A stretch of 64,000 nucleotides of DNA from CAMLOF01 sp041913045 (lineage in GTDB: Bacteria > Pseudomonadota > Gammaproteobacteria > Burkholderiales > Burkholderiaceae_C), in the NCBI GenBank assembly GCA_041913045.1, contig JAYSGB010000001.1, forward strand, positions 62,001-126,000, read 5' to 3'. Under the pieces are notes generated by a model. That model saw nothing but the letters and a program-made list of their open reading frames with translations. It was not told the DNA's origin and did no database searches. Shown here one piece after another: positions 16,871 to 26,071 of this stretch. Within the stretch, counting starts at the first letter, position 1. Each line of letters opens with the position of its first letter. Both the position numbers and the translations under genes were made by a program.

Positions 16871-17605
16871 ATGACCACCCGCCCGGACGCCGAAGCCCTG
16901 ATCGCCCTGCGAGGCCTGCACAAGACCTACAACCTGGGCCTGCCCAGCGAGCAGGAGGTGCTGCACGGCATAGATCTGCGCGTGGAGCGTGGCGAGTTCG
17001 TGGCGCTGATGGGTCCTTCGGGCTCGGGCAAGAGCACGCTGCTCAACATACTGGGCCTGCTGGAGCCCATGACGAGCGGCAGCTACCGACTGATGGGCCA
17101 GGAGATGCGCGGCCAGAGCGACGCCGGTCTGACCCTGCGGCGGCGCAGCACCCTGGGCTTCGTCTTCCAGTTCCACCACCTGCTGCCCGCCTTCACCGCA
17201 TTGGAGAACGTGACCCTGCCCGCCCTGATGAGCGACGGCCATGTGAGCGCCAGCCAGCGCGAGCGTGGCCGCGACCTGCTGGCCCAGGTGGGCCTGGCGC
17301 ATGCCGAGAACAAACGCCCGGCAGAACTGTCGGGCGGCATGCAGCAACGCGTGGCCATTGCCCGGGCCATGGCGCTGGACCCACCCCTGGTGCTGGCCGA
17401 CGAACCCACCGGCAACCTGGACCAGGCTTCGTCAGCCGAGGTGTTCGCACTCATGCGGCGCATGCACGCCGAACGCGGCACCACCTTCGTCATCGTCACG
17501 CACGACCCGCACCTGGCCGCACGCTGCGACCGGCTGGTGGAACTGGTGGACGGGCAGATAGACCGTGACGAGCCGGTGCCGCCGTTGGATCAGCGCACGG
17601 CCTGA
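16871..17605 (+). CDS. ABC exporter ATP-binding subunit (MacB/LolD-like)
   Basis: A 244-residue nucleotide-binding protein: Walker A GPSGSGKST (about residues 48-56), the Q-loop in FVFQFHHLLPAFTALENV, signature LSGGMQQRVAIARA, Walker B PLVLADEPTGNLD and the switch His in IVTHDP. The LLPAFTALENV segment is typical of the MacB/LolD subclass that works with FtsX-type permeases. ATG 16871 gives a normal N-terminus; an in-frame GTG at 16856 overlapping the permease stop is a less likely start. Its last 16 bases overlap the convergent lipoprotein gene. Confidence 0.92.
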   Translation: MTTRPDAEALIALRGLHKTYNLGLPSEQEVLHGIDLRVERGEFVALMGPSGSGKSTLLNILGLLEPMTSGSYRLMGQEMRGQSDAGLTLRRRSTLGFVFQFHHLLPAFTALENVTLPALMSDGHVSASQRERGRDLLAQVGLAHAENKRPAELSGGMQQRVAIARAMALDPPLVLADEPTGNLDQASSAEVFALMRRMHAERGTTFVIVTHDPHLAARCDRLVELVDGQIDRDEPVPPLDQRTA

Positions 17606-18261
17606 ACCGGCAGAACCGGGCACAGCCGCTGAGCCAGTGCGGCGGCATCGGCCTTCCACTGCGCCTGCAGATGGTCGCCAATCGGCATGTCGGGTACGTA
17701 GCGCATGAGGTGGCGAACCGCACCGGGAACATCGCCACCTTCGTCTTCCACCTTGAAGGTGTAGCGAACGCCGCGCGCGACATAGCTGGTGCCTGTGCTC
17801 AGCGTCACGGGCTCGGCGTAGCGCTGCCCCTCCAGGCGCAGGTGGCCTGCGTATACCGCCTGCCCGGGCGCCTTGGGCACGCACAGCGCAATGCGCGGCC
17901 ACGAAATGTAGGTGTCGTCGGTGTAAGTGCCGAAGCCTATGCGCGTGACCACGTAGGCCCCAGGCGGCACCTGCCAGCGAAAGCGCCCTTGCTGCGCCTC
18001 CACCGCCGGGAAGGCGTGCACCTCGCCCGAGCCCAGGTTCACCGCATTCATGAACGGCGCTGGCCAGGCCGGGCGGAACGCGCCGTAGGGCATCATCAAC
18101 CGGCCATCAATGACGTAGTTCATGCGGCCCGTGACGACGGTGAGAGATTCGTCAGAGAGCTGGCTCGCGGGCGCCTCGCGCATGATGTTCACCGCGCAGC
18201 CGGACAGCGCCAAGGCAGCCAGCATCGTCAAGGCAAAGTGCGTCATCAGGCGAGGAGTCAT
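17590..18261 (-). CDS. Putative outer-membrane or periplasmic lipoprotein of unknown function
   Basis: The 223-residue product has a signal peptide ending in the lipobox LALSGC (Cys at about residue 22), so it should be a lipoprotein. The mature part has no motif I can assign. It is beta-rich, with the stretch QQGRFRWQVPPGAYVVTRIGFG and KVEDEGGDVPGAVRHLMRYVP; the PPGAYVV segment resembles lipoproteins that carry a carboxypeptidase-regulatory-like fold. The start is uncertain: ATG 18261 is given, but ATG 18285 (Arg-rich n-region, overlapping the upstream gene by 14 bases) and ATG 18246 are in frame. It follows the Ada-like gene on the same strand. Confidence 0.75.
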   Translation of the reverse strand: MTPRLMTHFALTMLAALALSGCAVNIMREAPASQLSDESLTVVTGRMNYVIDGRLMMPYGAFRPAWPAPFMNAVNLGSGEVHAFPAVEAQQGRFRWQVPPGAYVVTRIGFGTYTDDTYISWPRIALCVPKAPGQAVYAGHLRLEGQRYAEPVTLSTGTSYVARGVRYTFKVEDEGGDVPGAVRHLMRYVPDMPIGDHLQAQWKADAAALAQRLCPVLPVQAVR

Positions 18262-18271
18262 GCGGCGCAGT

Positions 18272-19150
18272 CTATTGGCAAACATCACAACATTCAACTT
18301 CACACCGCCCCGCCTCCCACCCCAGCATGGCCAGCTTGCGCTCCGCCCCCCAGCGGTACTGGCCGGTGTCGCCGCTTTCGCGGATGACGCGGTGGCAAGG
18401 AATGAGAAAGCCGATGGTGTTGGCCGCCACGGCACTGCCCACGGCCCGGCTGGCGCGCGGCTGGCCGATGCGCCCTGCCAGTTGCTGGTAAGACAACACC
18501 TGGCCGAATTCGGTGTGGATGAGCGCCTCCCACACCTTGATCTGGAAGTTGGTGCCGCGCAGCACCAGGTGCACCGTGCCGCGTGTGGGCGTGGCGGGAA
18601 ATATCTGCTGCAGCCAGCGCTCAGCCCCCGCATCGTCACGCGCCAGCGTGGCGCGGGGCCACAGGGCAGCCAGTTCGATTGTCATGGCCTCGTCGCCATC
18701 CGTGCAGAAGGCGAAGTGGCACACGCCGCGCGGCGTCCAGGCCACCAGCGCACGCCCAAAGGGTGAAGGTGCAAAGCCGTGGCCCAGCGTCATGCCCAGG
18801 CCGCCCAGCTTGTATTCACCGGGCGTCATGGCCTCGCAGCTCACCATCAGTTCGTGCAGGCGGCTGGGGCTGCTCAGGCCCAGGCTGTCGGCCACGCTCA
18901 GGTTGTCGGCACTCGGGTTGTCGACGTTTTGCGCCAACAGACGCTTGGCGGTTTCCTTGGTCAGGTACTGCAAAAAACGCTTGGGCGATATGCCCGCCCA
19001 CTCTGCAAAGGTGCGCTGCAAGTGCCAGGGACTCACATGCAGGGCCTGGGCAATGTCGTCCAGCGTGGGCTGTGCCCCAGCGTGCTCGCGGATGTAGGCA
19101 ATGGCGCGGGCAACAAGTGCAAACTGGCGGTCAGGGGTAGGCGGTGTCAT
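18272..19150 (-). CDS. AraC-type regulator fused to O6-alkylguanine-DNA alkyltransferase (Ada-like, no N-terminal zinc domain)
   Basis: The 292-residue protein has an AraC-type double helix-turn-helix at 10-110 (PTLDDIAQALHVSPWHLQRTFAEWAGISPKRFLQ) and a C-terminal alkyltransferase domain at about 125-285. The acceptor-cysteine motif is FLIPCHRVI, with GQVLSYQQLAGRIGQPRASRAVGSAVAANTI before it. E. coli Ada has in addition an N-terminal Zn domain that senses methylphosphotriesters; that domain is absent here. The transferase should repair O6-methylguanine, while the DNA-binding half may mark it as a short Ada variant. The start is ATG 19150 (MTPPTPDRQF); an ATG 9 codons upstream is also in frame. 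Confidence 0.9.
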   Translation of the reverse strand: MTPPTPDRQFALVARAIAYIREHAGAQPTLDDIAQALHVSPWHLQRTFAEWAGISPKRFLQYLTKETAKRLLAQNVDNPSADNLSVADSLGLSSPSRLHELMVSCEAMTPGEYKLGGLGMTLGHGFAPSPFGRALVAWTPRGVCHFAFCTDGDEAMTIELAALWPRATLARDDAGAERWLQQIFPATPTRGTVHLVLRGTNFQIKVWEALIHTEFGQVLSYQQLAGRIGQPRASRAVGSAVAANTIGFLIPCHRVIRESGDTGQYRWGAERKLAMLGWEAGRCEVECCDVCQ

Positions 19151-19240
19151 GGCTAGGCAGGCGGGATATTGCGCCAACGATAGCCGGGGCGCACTGGGCG
19201 GGCAATCCGTTTCTTGCGCAAATGCAGGTGGCTTCGCGCT

Positions 19241-21247
19241 TCAGCTGCAAACCTGGTTGCGCCCACCCGCCTTCGCCCGGTAAAGCGCTTCGTCCGCACG
19301 GTGCAGCGGCACGTCAATGTCTTCTTCACCATCGGCCCATTGCGCCAGGCCGATCGACACGGTGAACCGTATCTGGCGGCCATCGTTCAAGTCCACAACG
19401 GTTTCCTCCATGCCTGCACGCACGCGTTCGGCCACCAGTCGCGCACCTTCCAGCGGCGTCTCGGGCATCAGCACCACGAACTCCTCTCCGCCCAGGCGAG
19501 CGGGTGTATCCACTTCACGCAGCATGTCGCTCAGCACCCGGCTCAGGCGGCGCAGCACCTCATCGCCGCCCGCGTGGCCGTATTGGTCGTTGATCTTCTT
19601 GAAAAAGTCCACGTCCAGCAGCATCAGCGAAAACGCCTTGCCCGAACGCCTGGCGCGCGCCACCTCCTGCTGGGCACGTTCGTAGAAGTCCCGCCGGTTG
19701 CTCAGTGAGGTGAGCACATCTGTGCGCGCCAAACGCTCCAGTTGTGCCTCGTTCATCTTCTGCTCGGTGTTGTCGAACACCGTGGTGCGGCTGGAAAGAA
19801 AGTTGCCCTGCGCATCGCGTATGGCCGTGGCGCTGACGAGGATGGGCATCGGGGAACCCGTGCCCTTGATCAGCTCCATCTCCAGGTCCCTGATGTAGCC
19901 GTCGCGGGCGAACTCGGGAAACCGCTCCCGGAAAACCTGCTGGCTCTGCTCGCTCAAGAACTCGGTATAAGGCCGCCCCAACACCTCTTCCAGCGAACGC
20001 CCCAGCCACCCCAGCTCGGTCTGGTTCATGCGCACGATGCGCCCTTCGTTGTCCAGCGAGTGGTAGCCACAAGGTGCATGGTCGTACAGGTCCCGAACCT
20101 CGTCCCGCTGGCTCTGTGCCTCCCCCAGGTCGGTGCGCGCGGCAGCCTCGGTGCGCTTGGCGTCGCGGTAGCGCTGGAACATGTCAAAGAGCTCCCTGAT
20201 GCGTATGGGGCTGCCATCCTGCAAACCCGCACCCCCGAGCGCCATCGCACTGGACACCTGCTGCATCTGCCGCACAACGTATCCGGCAAACACGCTCGCG
20301 GCCAGCACGGCCAGCCCCAGCCACAGCGCGCTCAGCCCCGCCACATGCCACAGCATTTCACGCACCGGCGCGTTCAGCACAGCCTGCGGCACCGCCACCC
20401 CCAGGTACCAGTCCAGGCCGTAAATGGGCCGCACCTTGTTCAGTGTTGGTGTGCCCTCCAGCGTGGAGCCAGGGAGCACACCCGTGTTGCCCTGGATGAT
20501 CGCAACCCGGAAGGACTGGCTCGCTTTGCCACCCACATAGCGGTCAGCGTCCAGGCTGCGCGCCACGATGTTGCCATTGCGGTCGGCAATGCCCGCAATC
20601 CAGTGTGGAGGCAGCTGGTCTGCCGCGATGATGCGGTTGAAATACTGCACCGCAAGCACCGCGCGCAACGCCAGCGTGGCCTGCCCACCCTGGATGATGG
20701 GCACCGTGACCGCCACCACCTTGATGGGGCTGACTGGGGAATTGAACGCGCCAGACACATTGGGCGTCTGCGTGCGCAGTGCTTCCTGGATCAGCTCGGG
20801 CGCCTGCGCCTGCAGCGGCGGCCCGCCCAGTGGCGCGGAAGTCAGGAAAAGAATGCGGCCATCGCCATCCACCAACGTGATGGCCCGGATGTCGCGGTTG
20901 CGCTCAACAATGCGGCGGGCATGGGCGTAAAGCCGGGGCATGTCCTGGGCGAGCGCCGCGTCAGACTCCGCCAGCGCCACAACGGTACCCACTGCTGCCT
21001 TGAGTTCCTCGGCCACCGACTGCGCCAGCTCGTCGGTGCGCGTTTCCAGCTGCTGAACGACGACGCGCTGCTGAAAGTCCTTGTACTCCCACACCACCGA
21101 CAACGAAAACACGAGCACCGGCAGGGTGGCCAGAAGCGACAACCCGAACAACCAGGTGCGAAGGCTCAAGCGCAGGGTTTTCACGCGTGGGGACAGCTGA
21201 TGTGTTTTGTGAATGATGCCTTGATTGTCGTCGCAGATAAAGCACAT
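19241..21247 (-). CDS. Membrane diguanylate cyclase with Cache-like sensor and PAS domain
   Basis: A 668-residue signalling protein. A TM helix lies at about 31-52, an extracytoplasmic double-Cache-like sensor at about 55-295, TM2 at about 303-325, a PAS domain at 390-495 (YDHAPCGYHSLDNEGRIVRMN, TVFDNTEQ) and GGDEF at 505-668. The active-site motif is GGEEF (586-590) and an inhibitory-site RxxD (REVD, 577-580) stands exactly five residues upstream. It should thus make c-di-GMP and be product-inhibited. The start is uncertain: ATG 21247 has a GGA five bases upstream, but the frame is open to 21340 in the terC promoter region. Confidence 0.9.
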   Translation of the reverse strand: MCFICDDNQGIIHKTHQLSPRVKTLRLSLRTWLFGLSLLATLPVLVFSLSVVWEYKDFQQRVVVQQLETRTDELAQSVAEELKAAVGTVVALAESDAALAQDMPRLYAHARRIVERNRDIRAITLVDGDGRILFLTSAPLGGPPLQAQAPELIQEALRTQTPNVSGAFNSPVSPIKVVAVTVPIIQGGQATLALRAVLAVQYFNRIIAADQLPPHWIAGIADRNGNIVARSLDADRYVGGKASQSFRVAIIQGNTGVLPGSTLEGTPTLNKVRPIYGLDWYLGVAVPQAVLNAPVREMLWHVAGLSALWLGLAVLAASVFAGYVVRQMQQVSSAMALGGAGLQDGSPIRIRELFDMFQRYRDAKRTEAAARTDLGEAQSQRDEVRDLYDHAPCGYHSLDNEGRIVRMNQTELGWLGRSLEEVLGRPYTEFLSEQSQQVFRERFPEFARDGYIRDLEMELIKGTGSPMPILVSATAIRDAQGNFLSSRTTVFDNTEQKMNEAQLERLARTDVLTSLSNRRDFYERAQQEVARARRSGKAFSLMLLDVDFFKKINDQYGHAGGDEVLRRLSRVLSDMLREVDTPARLGGEEFVVLMPETPLEGARLVAERVRAGMEETVVDLNDGRQIRFTVSIGLAQWADGEEDIDVPLHRADEALYRAKAGGRNQVCS

Positions 21248-21387
21248 TTTCCAGATGCGTCGGCAGACATTTCGGTACCACGCTTTCGGGAAAATCAGAA
21301 AAACACTCCCGCAAAGGCTGATTGTCAGGAAAAGCCGCAAGGTCGAGCATTACGCCTCATCACCAACCGAAACTTCCTGGACCAAGC

Positions 21388-22395
21388 ATGGACACCCTTA
21401 TCACCCTGCTTCAAACGCCCTTCCTGGGCACCGCCACGTGGATCTGGCTGCTCTTTCTCGGCATCGTCATCGGCCTGCTGGCCTTTGACCTGGGCGTGCT
21501 GCACAAGGACGGCGATCACGAAATCGGCGTTCGCGAGAGCCTGTTGCTGTCGGCCGGTTACATCACCGCAGCCGTGATCTTCGGCGCGTGGGTCTGGTGG
21601 TACCTGGGGCCGGTCAGCGGCATGGACTACTACACCGGCTTCATGATCGAAAAGTCGCTGTCCATGGACAACGTGTTCGTCATCGCGCTCATCTTCAGCT
21701 TCTTTGCCATACCGCGCAAATACCAGCACCGCGTGCTGTTCTGGGGCATTCTGGGCGTCATCGTATTGCGCGCCATCATGATCGGCCTGGGCGCTGCGCT
21801 CATCAGCGAATTCAGCTGGATCCTGTACGTGTTCGGCGGCTTCCTGGTGCTCACCGGCATCAAGATGTGGTTTGCTGGCGACCACGGGCCGGACATTGCC
21901 AACAACCCCTTGCTCAACTTCCTGCGCCGCCACATGCGGGTGACCGACGGCCTGCGCGGCAACGCCTTCACCGTGGTGGAACCCCACCCCGCCAACGGGC
22001 GCCCGGTGCGCTGGGCCACGCCGCTGCTGCTGGCGCTCATCATGGTGGAAGCTGCCGACCTGGTGTTTGCCGTGGACTCGGTGCCCGCCATCTTCTCCAT
22101 CACCACCGACCCCTTCATCGTCTACACCAGCAACATCTTCGCCATCCTGGGTCTGCGCGCCCTGTACTTCGCCCTGGCCGCCATGATCCACCGCTTCTAT
22201 TACTTGAAGTACGCCTTGGCTCTGGTGCTGGTGTTCATCGGTGGCAAGATCTTCCTGCACGACATCGTGGGCAAGATTCCTGCAGCGATTTCGCTGTCCG
22301 TCACCTTCGGGTTGATTGCCGGTGGCGTGCTGTACTCGCTGTGGAAGACGCGCAACGAGCCGGACGGGTCACCGTCCAGCGAAGCGGCCCGCTAA
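21388..22395 (+). CDS. TerC-family integral membrane protein (Alx-like)
   Basis: A 335-residue polytopic membrane protein of the TerC/Alx family, implicated in metal (Mn2+) export and tellurite or pH stress. About eight or nine hydrophobic segments are visible. The family's acidic membrane motifs are present: MIEKSLSMDNVFVIALIF and MVEAADLVFAVDSVPAIFSI. ATG 21388 (MDTLITLLQTPF) is chosen because the sequence upstream is not hydrophobic or conserved. It is divergent from the diguanylate cyclase gene and convergent with the exchanger gene, overlapping it by 4 bases. I looked for a Mn2+-sensing yybP-ykoY leader and could not support one. Confidence 0.9.
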   Translation: MDTLITLLQTPFLGTATWIWLLFLGIVIGLLAFDLGVLHKDGDHEIGVRESLLLSAGYITAAVIFGAWVWWYLGPVSGMDYYTGFMIEKSLSMDNVFVIALIFSFFAIPRKYQHRVLFWGILGVIVLRAIMIGLGAALISEFSWILYVFGGFLVLTGIKMWFAGDHGPDIANNPLLNFLRRHMRVTDGLRGNAFTVVEPHPANGRPVRWATPLLLALIMVEAADLVFAVDSVPAIFSITTDPFIVYTSNIFAILGLRALYFALAAMIHRFYYLKYALALVLVFIGGKIFLHDIVGKIPAAISLSVTFGLIAGGVLYSLWKTRNEPDGSPSSEAAR

Positions 22396-23369
22396 GTGCG
22401 CAGCCAGATCAGGGAGACCAGGTAAACAACATAGGCGGCCACGAAGGCCGCCCCTTCTTTGCGGGACACCTGGCGGTCCGACCGGAAAACTGGCAGACAG
22501 ACCAGCGCAACCAACGCAGCAAGCGGGAGGTCGATCCAGAGGATTTCATCGCTCACATCCACGCCGGCGGGCGCTGCCATCAAAGTCAGGCCCAGTATGA
22601 CGAGGATGTTGTAGATGCTGCTGCCGATGAGATTTCCAATGGCAACATCGCGCTCGTTCTTCACGGTGGCAATGAGCGTGGTGACAAGCTCAGGGGCCGA
22701 GGTGCCGATGGCAACGATGGTGAGGCCGATGAAGGCGTCAGAAACCCCTTGTTGCCGGGCGATGGCCACGGCACCATCCACCAGCCATTGAGCCCCTTGC
22801 ACAGTCAAGGCCATGCCTGCCAGCAACAGCAAGCCGTTCAAAACCACGGGCTTCCAGCCCTGACCCGCGCCCGCCTGGCCGTATTCGGCGCGGAACTCAC
22901 GCTGCAAGGCCGCGCTTTCATGGGTACTCACGCGCACCAGAACCACCGTGTAGATGATGGCGGCCAGCACCATCAGCCCACCCTCAACGCGGCCGAGCCG
23001 GCCGTCGGCCGACATCAGAAACAAGCCAACGGCGCACAAGATCATCACTGGCACATCCAGCTTCACGCTCAGGGCACGCGTGGGCAGTGGCCTCATCATG
23101 GCGCTCAAGCCAAGGATGAGCAGGATGTTGACGATGTTGGTGCCAGCGATATTGCCCACTGCGAGGGCGCCGCTGCCTTCAGAGACGGCTGTGATGCCCA
23201 CCGCCAGCTCCGGCATGCTGGTACCCACAGAGACGACCGTCAGACCAATGAGGATTGGACTGATCCGCAACATGGCGGCCAGGCGCGCCGCGCCACGCAG
23301 CAGCAACTCGGCTCCCAGCAGCACCACGGCCAGTCCAGCCAGAAACACAAGAACGGGGTTCAGCTCCAC
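22392..23369 (-). CDS. Calcium/sodium antiporter of the CaCA family (YrbG-like)
   Basis: A 325-residue membrane exchanger made of two homologous halves of five helices. The alpha repeats are clear: GTSMPELAVG with GNIAGTNIVNILLILG in the first half, and GTSAPELVT with GNLIGSSIYNILVILG in the second. The acidic residues in both are cation ligands. The start is GTG 23369. It lies 19 bases downstream of uspA and is probably co-transcribed with it and with the ybaL-type antiporter. Confidence 0.92.
   Translation of the reverse strand: MELNPVLVFLAGLAVVLLGAELLLRGAARLAAMLRISPILIGLTVVSVGTSMPELAVGITAVSEGSGALAVGNIAGTNIVNILLILGLSAMMRPLPTRALSVKLDVPVMILCAVGLFLMSADGRLGRVEGGLMVLAAIIYTVVLVRVSTHESAALQREFRAEYGQAGAGQGWKPVVLNGLLLLAGMALTVQGAQWLVDGAVAIARQQGVSDAFIGLTIVAIGTSAPELVTTLIATVKNERDVAIGNLIGSSIYNILVILGLTLMAAPAGVDVSDEILWIDLPLAALVALVCLPVFRSDRQVSRKEGAAFVAAYVVYLVSLIWLRT
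22434..22460 (+). terminator. Candidate terminator for terC inside the convergent exchanger gene
   Basis: GGCGGCC (22434-22440) pairs with GGCCGCC (22446-22452) over a 5-base loop and is followed by CCTTCTTT. It lies 39 bases past the terC stop and within the 3' end of the convergent exchanger gene. The stem is strong but the T-tract is imperfect. Confidence 0.35.
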
Positions 23370-23388
23370 CGCGGGCAGTCTTACGGCG

Positions 23389-24306
23389 TCAGCCGTTGGA
23401 AGGCCCGGTCGTGCGCTTGTCCACCACCACCATCACGTCACCATGCGACTCAGACAACACATGTTTGGTCACGCTGCCTAGCAACAGCTCCTCGGTCACG
23501 TGCGTGCCGTGCTTGCCCATGACGATGAGGTCGCACGCCGCACGCTTTTCGTTGTCCAGGATATGTGCCGCCGCGTTCCCGTGCTCCACCACAGGCACGT
23601 AGTCGTCCCGGCTCAGCCCCACCTTGGTGGCAAGTGCATGCAGATCGCGGATGGCGCGCTCACGCGCTTCGGCGCGGTAGCGGTGGATTTCGTCTTCAGA
23701 CACACCGGCGTACTGCAACACCCCTTCAAACGGCACGTCGAACACATTGAGCAGCACGATCTGGGCAGTGGGGGCCAGATTACGCACCAGACGCACGGCA
23801 AGCTCGGACGCCGGTGAAAAATCGACCGGAAGCAGCGCACGGTGGTAAACCCCGTGGCAGGGCCTCTTCACCACCAGCACGGGGCATGCGCTCTTTCGCA
23901 TCAGGTGCGAGGCGGTTGAGCCGATGAAAAAACGGCGCACCGGGTTCTCGCCCTTGGCACCCACTACGACCAGATCTGCGTCCACGCTGGCAGCACGAGC
24001 AGGCACCACGTTGGCGGCCAGGCCGTCCTCCACGACCACATCTGCATCCACCCCCAAGTTGTGCTTGGGGTCTTTCACCACAGCGTCCAAGGCGGCGCGC
24101 TGGTGCGCCATCGCACGCTCGGTCACGTCGTCAGCCTTCTCACCGAGCAGCATCTTCAGCGGGCCCAATGCATCCAGCCCCAGGGCACTCATGACCGTGT
24201 AGCGCGCCCCCGTGGCTCGTGCCAGCTGGAAGCCCCGGTCAACCGCCTGCAAAGAGTAGGGGGACAAATCGGTGGCGGCCAGTATCTGCCGGATGTTGTG
24301 GTTCAT
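23389..24306 (-). CDS. Tandem universal stress protein
   Basis: The 305-residue protein consists of two UspA domains (about 1-148 and 155-300). Both carry the ATP-binding pattern G-x2-G-x9-G-S. In the first it is VVVGAKGENPVRRFFIGS and in the second IVMGKHGTHVTEELLLGS, so both halves should bind nucleotide. An excellent AGGAGG Shine-Dalgarno sequence precedes the ATG. It sits 10 bases after the ybaL-type antiporter gene and 19 before the exchanger gene. This links a stress-signalling protein with two ion exchangers. Confidence 0.92.
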   Translation of the reverse strand: MNHNIRQILAATDLSPYSLQAVDRGFQLARATGARYTVMSALGLDALGPLKMLLGEKADDVTERAMAHQRAALDAVVKDPKHNLGVDADVVVEDGLAANVVPARAASVDADLVVVGAKGENPVRRFFIGSTASHLMRKSACPVLVVKRPCHGVYHRALLPVDFSPASELAVRLVRNLAPTAQIVLLNVFDVPFEGVLQYAGVSEDEIHRYRAEARERAIRDLHALATKVGLSRDDYVPVVEHGNAAAHILDNEKRAACDLIVMGKHGTHVTEELLLGSVTKHVLSESHGDVMVVVDKRTTGPSNG

Positions 24307-24316
24307 GGTTTTCCTC

Positions 24317-26071
24317 CTATGGTGTTGCAGGTTGTGGTGATCGGGGTGCCTTGTGCACGTCCGGGACGGGCCTGCTCTCGAACTCCCCCAGGATGTGGCT
24401 GGTCATGCCCTTGGCCAGCTCATCTTCGCCGAAGAACACTGTACCCAGGCTCTCGGCGCGCAGCAGTTCCGCCTCTTCTTCATTGTGTGTGCGCAGCACC
24501 ACCGCAATACCCGGGTTGAGCGTACGCGCTATCTCCACCATCTTGCGCACGTTCAAGGTGTCGGGAATGGCTATGACCAGCATGGCCGCGCGTGCCACGT
24601 GGGCCTGAATCAGCAGTTCGGGGGTCACTGCATCGCCGCTCACGGCGGCCACACCTTCGCTGCGCAACTGGTCCACCACCTCGCGGTTCTGTTCCGCCAC
24701 CACGTAAGGAATGTTGCGTTCCTTCAAGGCTGCAGCAATGCGGCGCCCTACGCGGCCATACCCCACCAGCACCACCTGGTTGTTCAGCACGGCCTGGTCG
24801 GTAGACATGGGCAGTTCGGCCAGGGGGTCGGCGCGCTGCTCCATCTGCCGGGCCAGGGCAGACCGGGCCAATAGCCAGCGCCGCGCAGGCTCCACGGCCG
24901 AAAACATCGCGGCATTGGCCGCAATCGAGATGAGCGCCCCGGCCAGCACCAGACTCTGGCCCTCCACAGGCATGATGCCCAGGCCAACACCCAGCCCGGC
25001 AAGAATGAACGAGAACTCACCAATCTGCGCCAGGCTGGCACCCACCAGCAATGCCGTGTTGAGCGGGTAGCGGAACACCAGCACCAGCGCCACGGCGGCA
25101 ATGGTCTTGCCCAGCACAATGATGGCCAACACCGCCAGCAGCTTGAAAGGCTCGTTCCAAACCACCGCCGGGTCGAACAGCATGCCCACCGACACGAAGA
25201 ACAGCACGGCAAAGGCATCTCGCAGGGGCAGCGACTCGTCGGCCGCCCGGTGGCTGAACTCCGACTCGCGCATCATCATCCCGGCGAAGAAAGCCCCCAG
25301 CGCGAACGACACATCGAACAGCATGGCCGCGCCGAAGGCAACACCCACCGCCGTTGCCACTACGCTGAGCGTAAACAGTTCCCGCGACCCGGTGCGCGCC
25401 ACCCACCACAACAGCTTGGGCAGCAGGCGGCGCCCCACCACCAGCATCAGCACAATGAAGGCGGTGACCTTGGCCAGTGTCACGCCCACGGTGGCCCAGA
25501 TGTCCCTGCCCGCCACAGGTGCGCTCACATCGCTCCCGGCGCTGGCCAGCAGGCCCGCCAACGCGGGCAGCAACACCAGCACCATCACCATCACCAGGTC
25601 CTCCACCACCAGCCAGCCCACTGCTATCTGGCCGTTCACGGACTTGAGCACGCCACGCGCCTCCAGCGCCCGCAACAGCACCACCGTACTGGCCACCGAC
25701 AGGCACAGCCCGAAGACGATGGATGCACCGAGACTCCACCCCCAGAGAGTCGAAACCCCCATGCCCAGAAGCGTCGCTGCGGCGATCTGAACAATGGCCC
25801 CAGGTACGGCGATTTTCTTGACCGCCATCAGGTCATCAAGCGAGAAGTGCAGCCCCACACCGAACATCAACAGCATCACGCCAATTTCGGCCAACTGCCC
25901 GGCCAGGCCCACGTCCGCCACAAAGCCAGGGGTGGCCGGACTCACCACGATTCCGGCGAGCAAGTAGCCTACCAGCGGGGGCATCTTCAACCGGACCGCC
26001 ACCAGGCCGAAGATCATGGCCAGGCCGAAACCGGCGGCAATGGTGGCAATCAGGCTAACGTCATGGGGCAT
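24317..26071 (-). CDS. ybaL: KefB/YbaL-type cation:proton antiporter with C-terminal NAD-binding RCK domain
   Basis: A 584-residue CPA2 antiporter. About 12 membrane helices span 1-400 (RLKMPPLVGYLLAGIVVSP; QLAEIGVMLLMFGVGLHFS, the KefB/C hallmark). A TrkA-N/RCK domain follows at about 425-545, with the Rossmann signature VVLVGYGRVGRRIAAALKER. The short tail is Pro-rich and lacks a TrkA-C domain. Predicted substrate is K+ or another monovalent cation exchanged for H+. ATG 26071 is chosen for its AGGAG Shine-Dalgarno sequence; an upstream in-frame start would overlap the DUF1232 promoter region. Confidence 0.9.
   Translation of the reverse strand: MPHDVSLIATIAAGFGLAMIFGLVAVRLKMPPLVGYLLAGIVVSPATPGFVADVGLAGQLAEIGVMLLMFGVGLHFSLDDLMAVKKIAVPGAIVQIAAATLLGMGVSTLWGWSLGASIVFGLCLSVASTVVLLRALEARGVLKSVNGQIAVGWLVVEDLVMVMVLVLLPALAGLLASAGSDVSAPVAGRDIWATVGVTLAKVTAFIVLMLVVGRRLLPKLLWWVARTGSRELFTLSVVATAVGVAFGAAMLFDVSFALGAFFAGMMMRESEFSHRAADESLPLRDAFAVLFFVSVGMLFDPAVVWNEPFKLLAVLAIIVLGKTIAAVALVLVFRYPLNTALLVGASLAQIGEFSFILAGLGVGLGIMPVEGQSLVLAGALISIAANAAMFSAVEPARRWLLARSALARQMEQRADPLAELPMSTDQAVLNNQVVLVGYGRVGRRIAAALKERNIPYVVAEQNREVVDQLRSEGVAAVSGDAVTPELLIQAHVARAAMLVIAIPDTLNVRKMVEIARTLNPGIAVVLRTHNEEEAELLRAESLGTVFFGEDELAKGMTSHILGEFESRPVPDVHKAPRSPQPATP

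Noticed and set aside
21248..21387. Possible yybP-ykoY (Mn2+) riboswitch upstream of terC
   Set aside because: A short CGGGA/TCCCG pairing exists at about 21290-21315, but the conserved core of that riboswitch is not seen.
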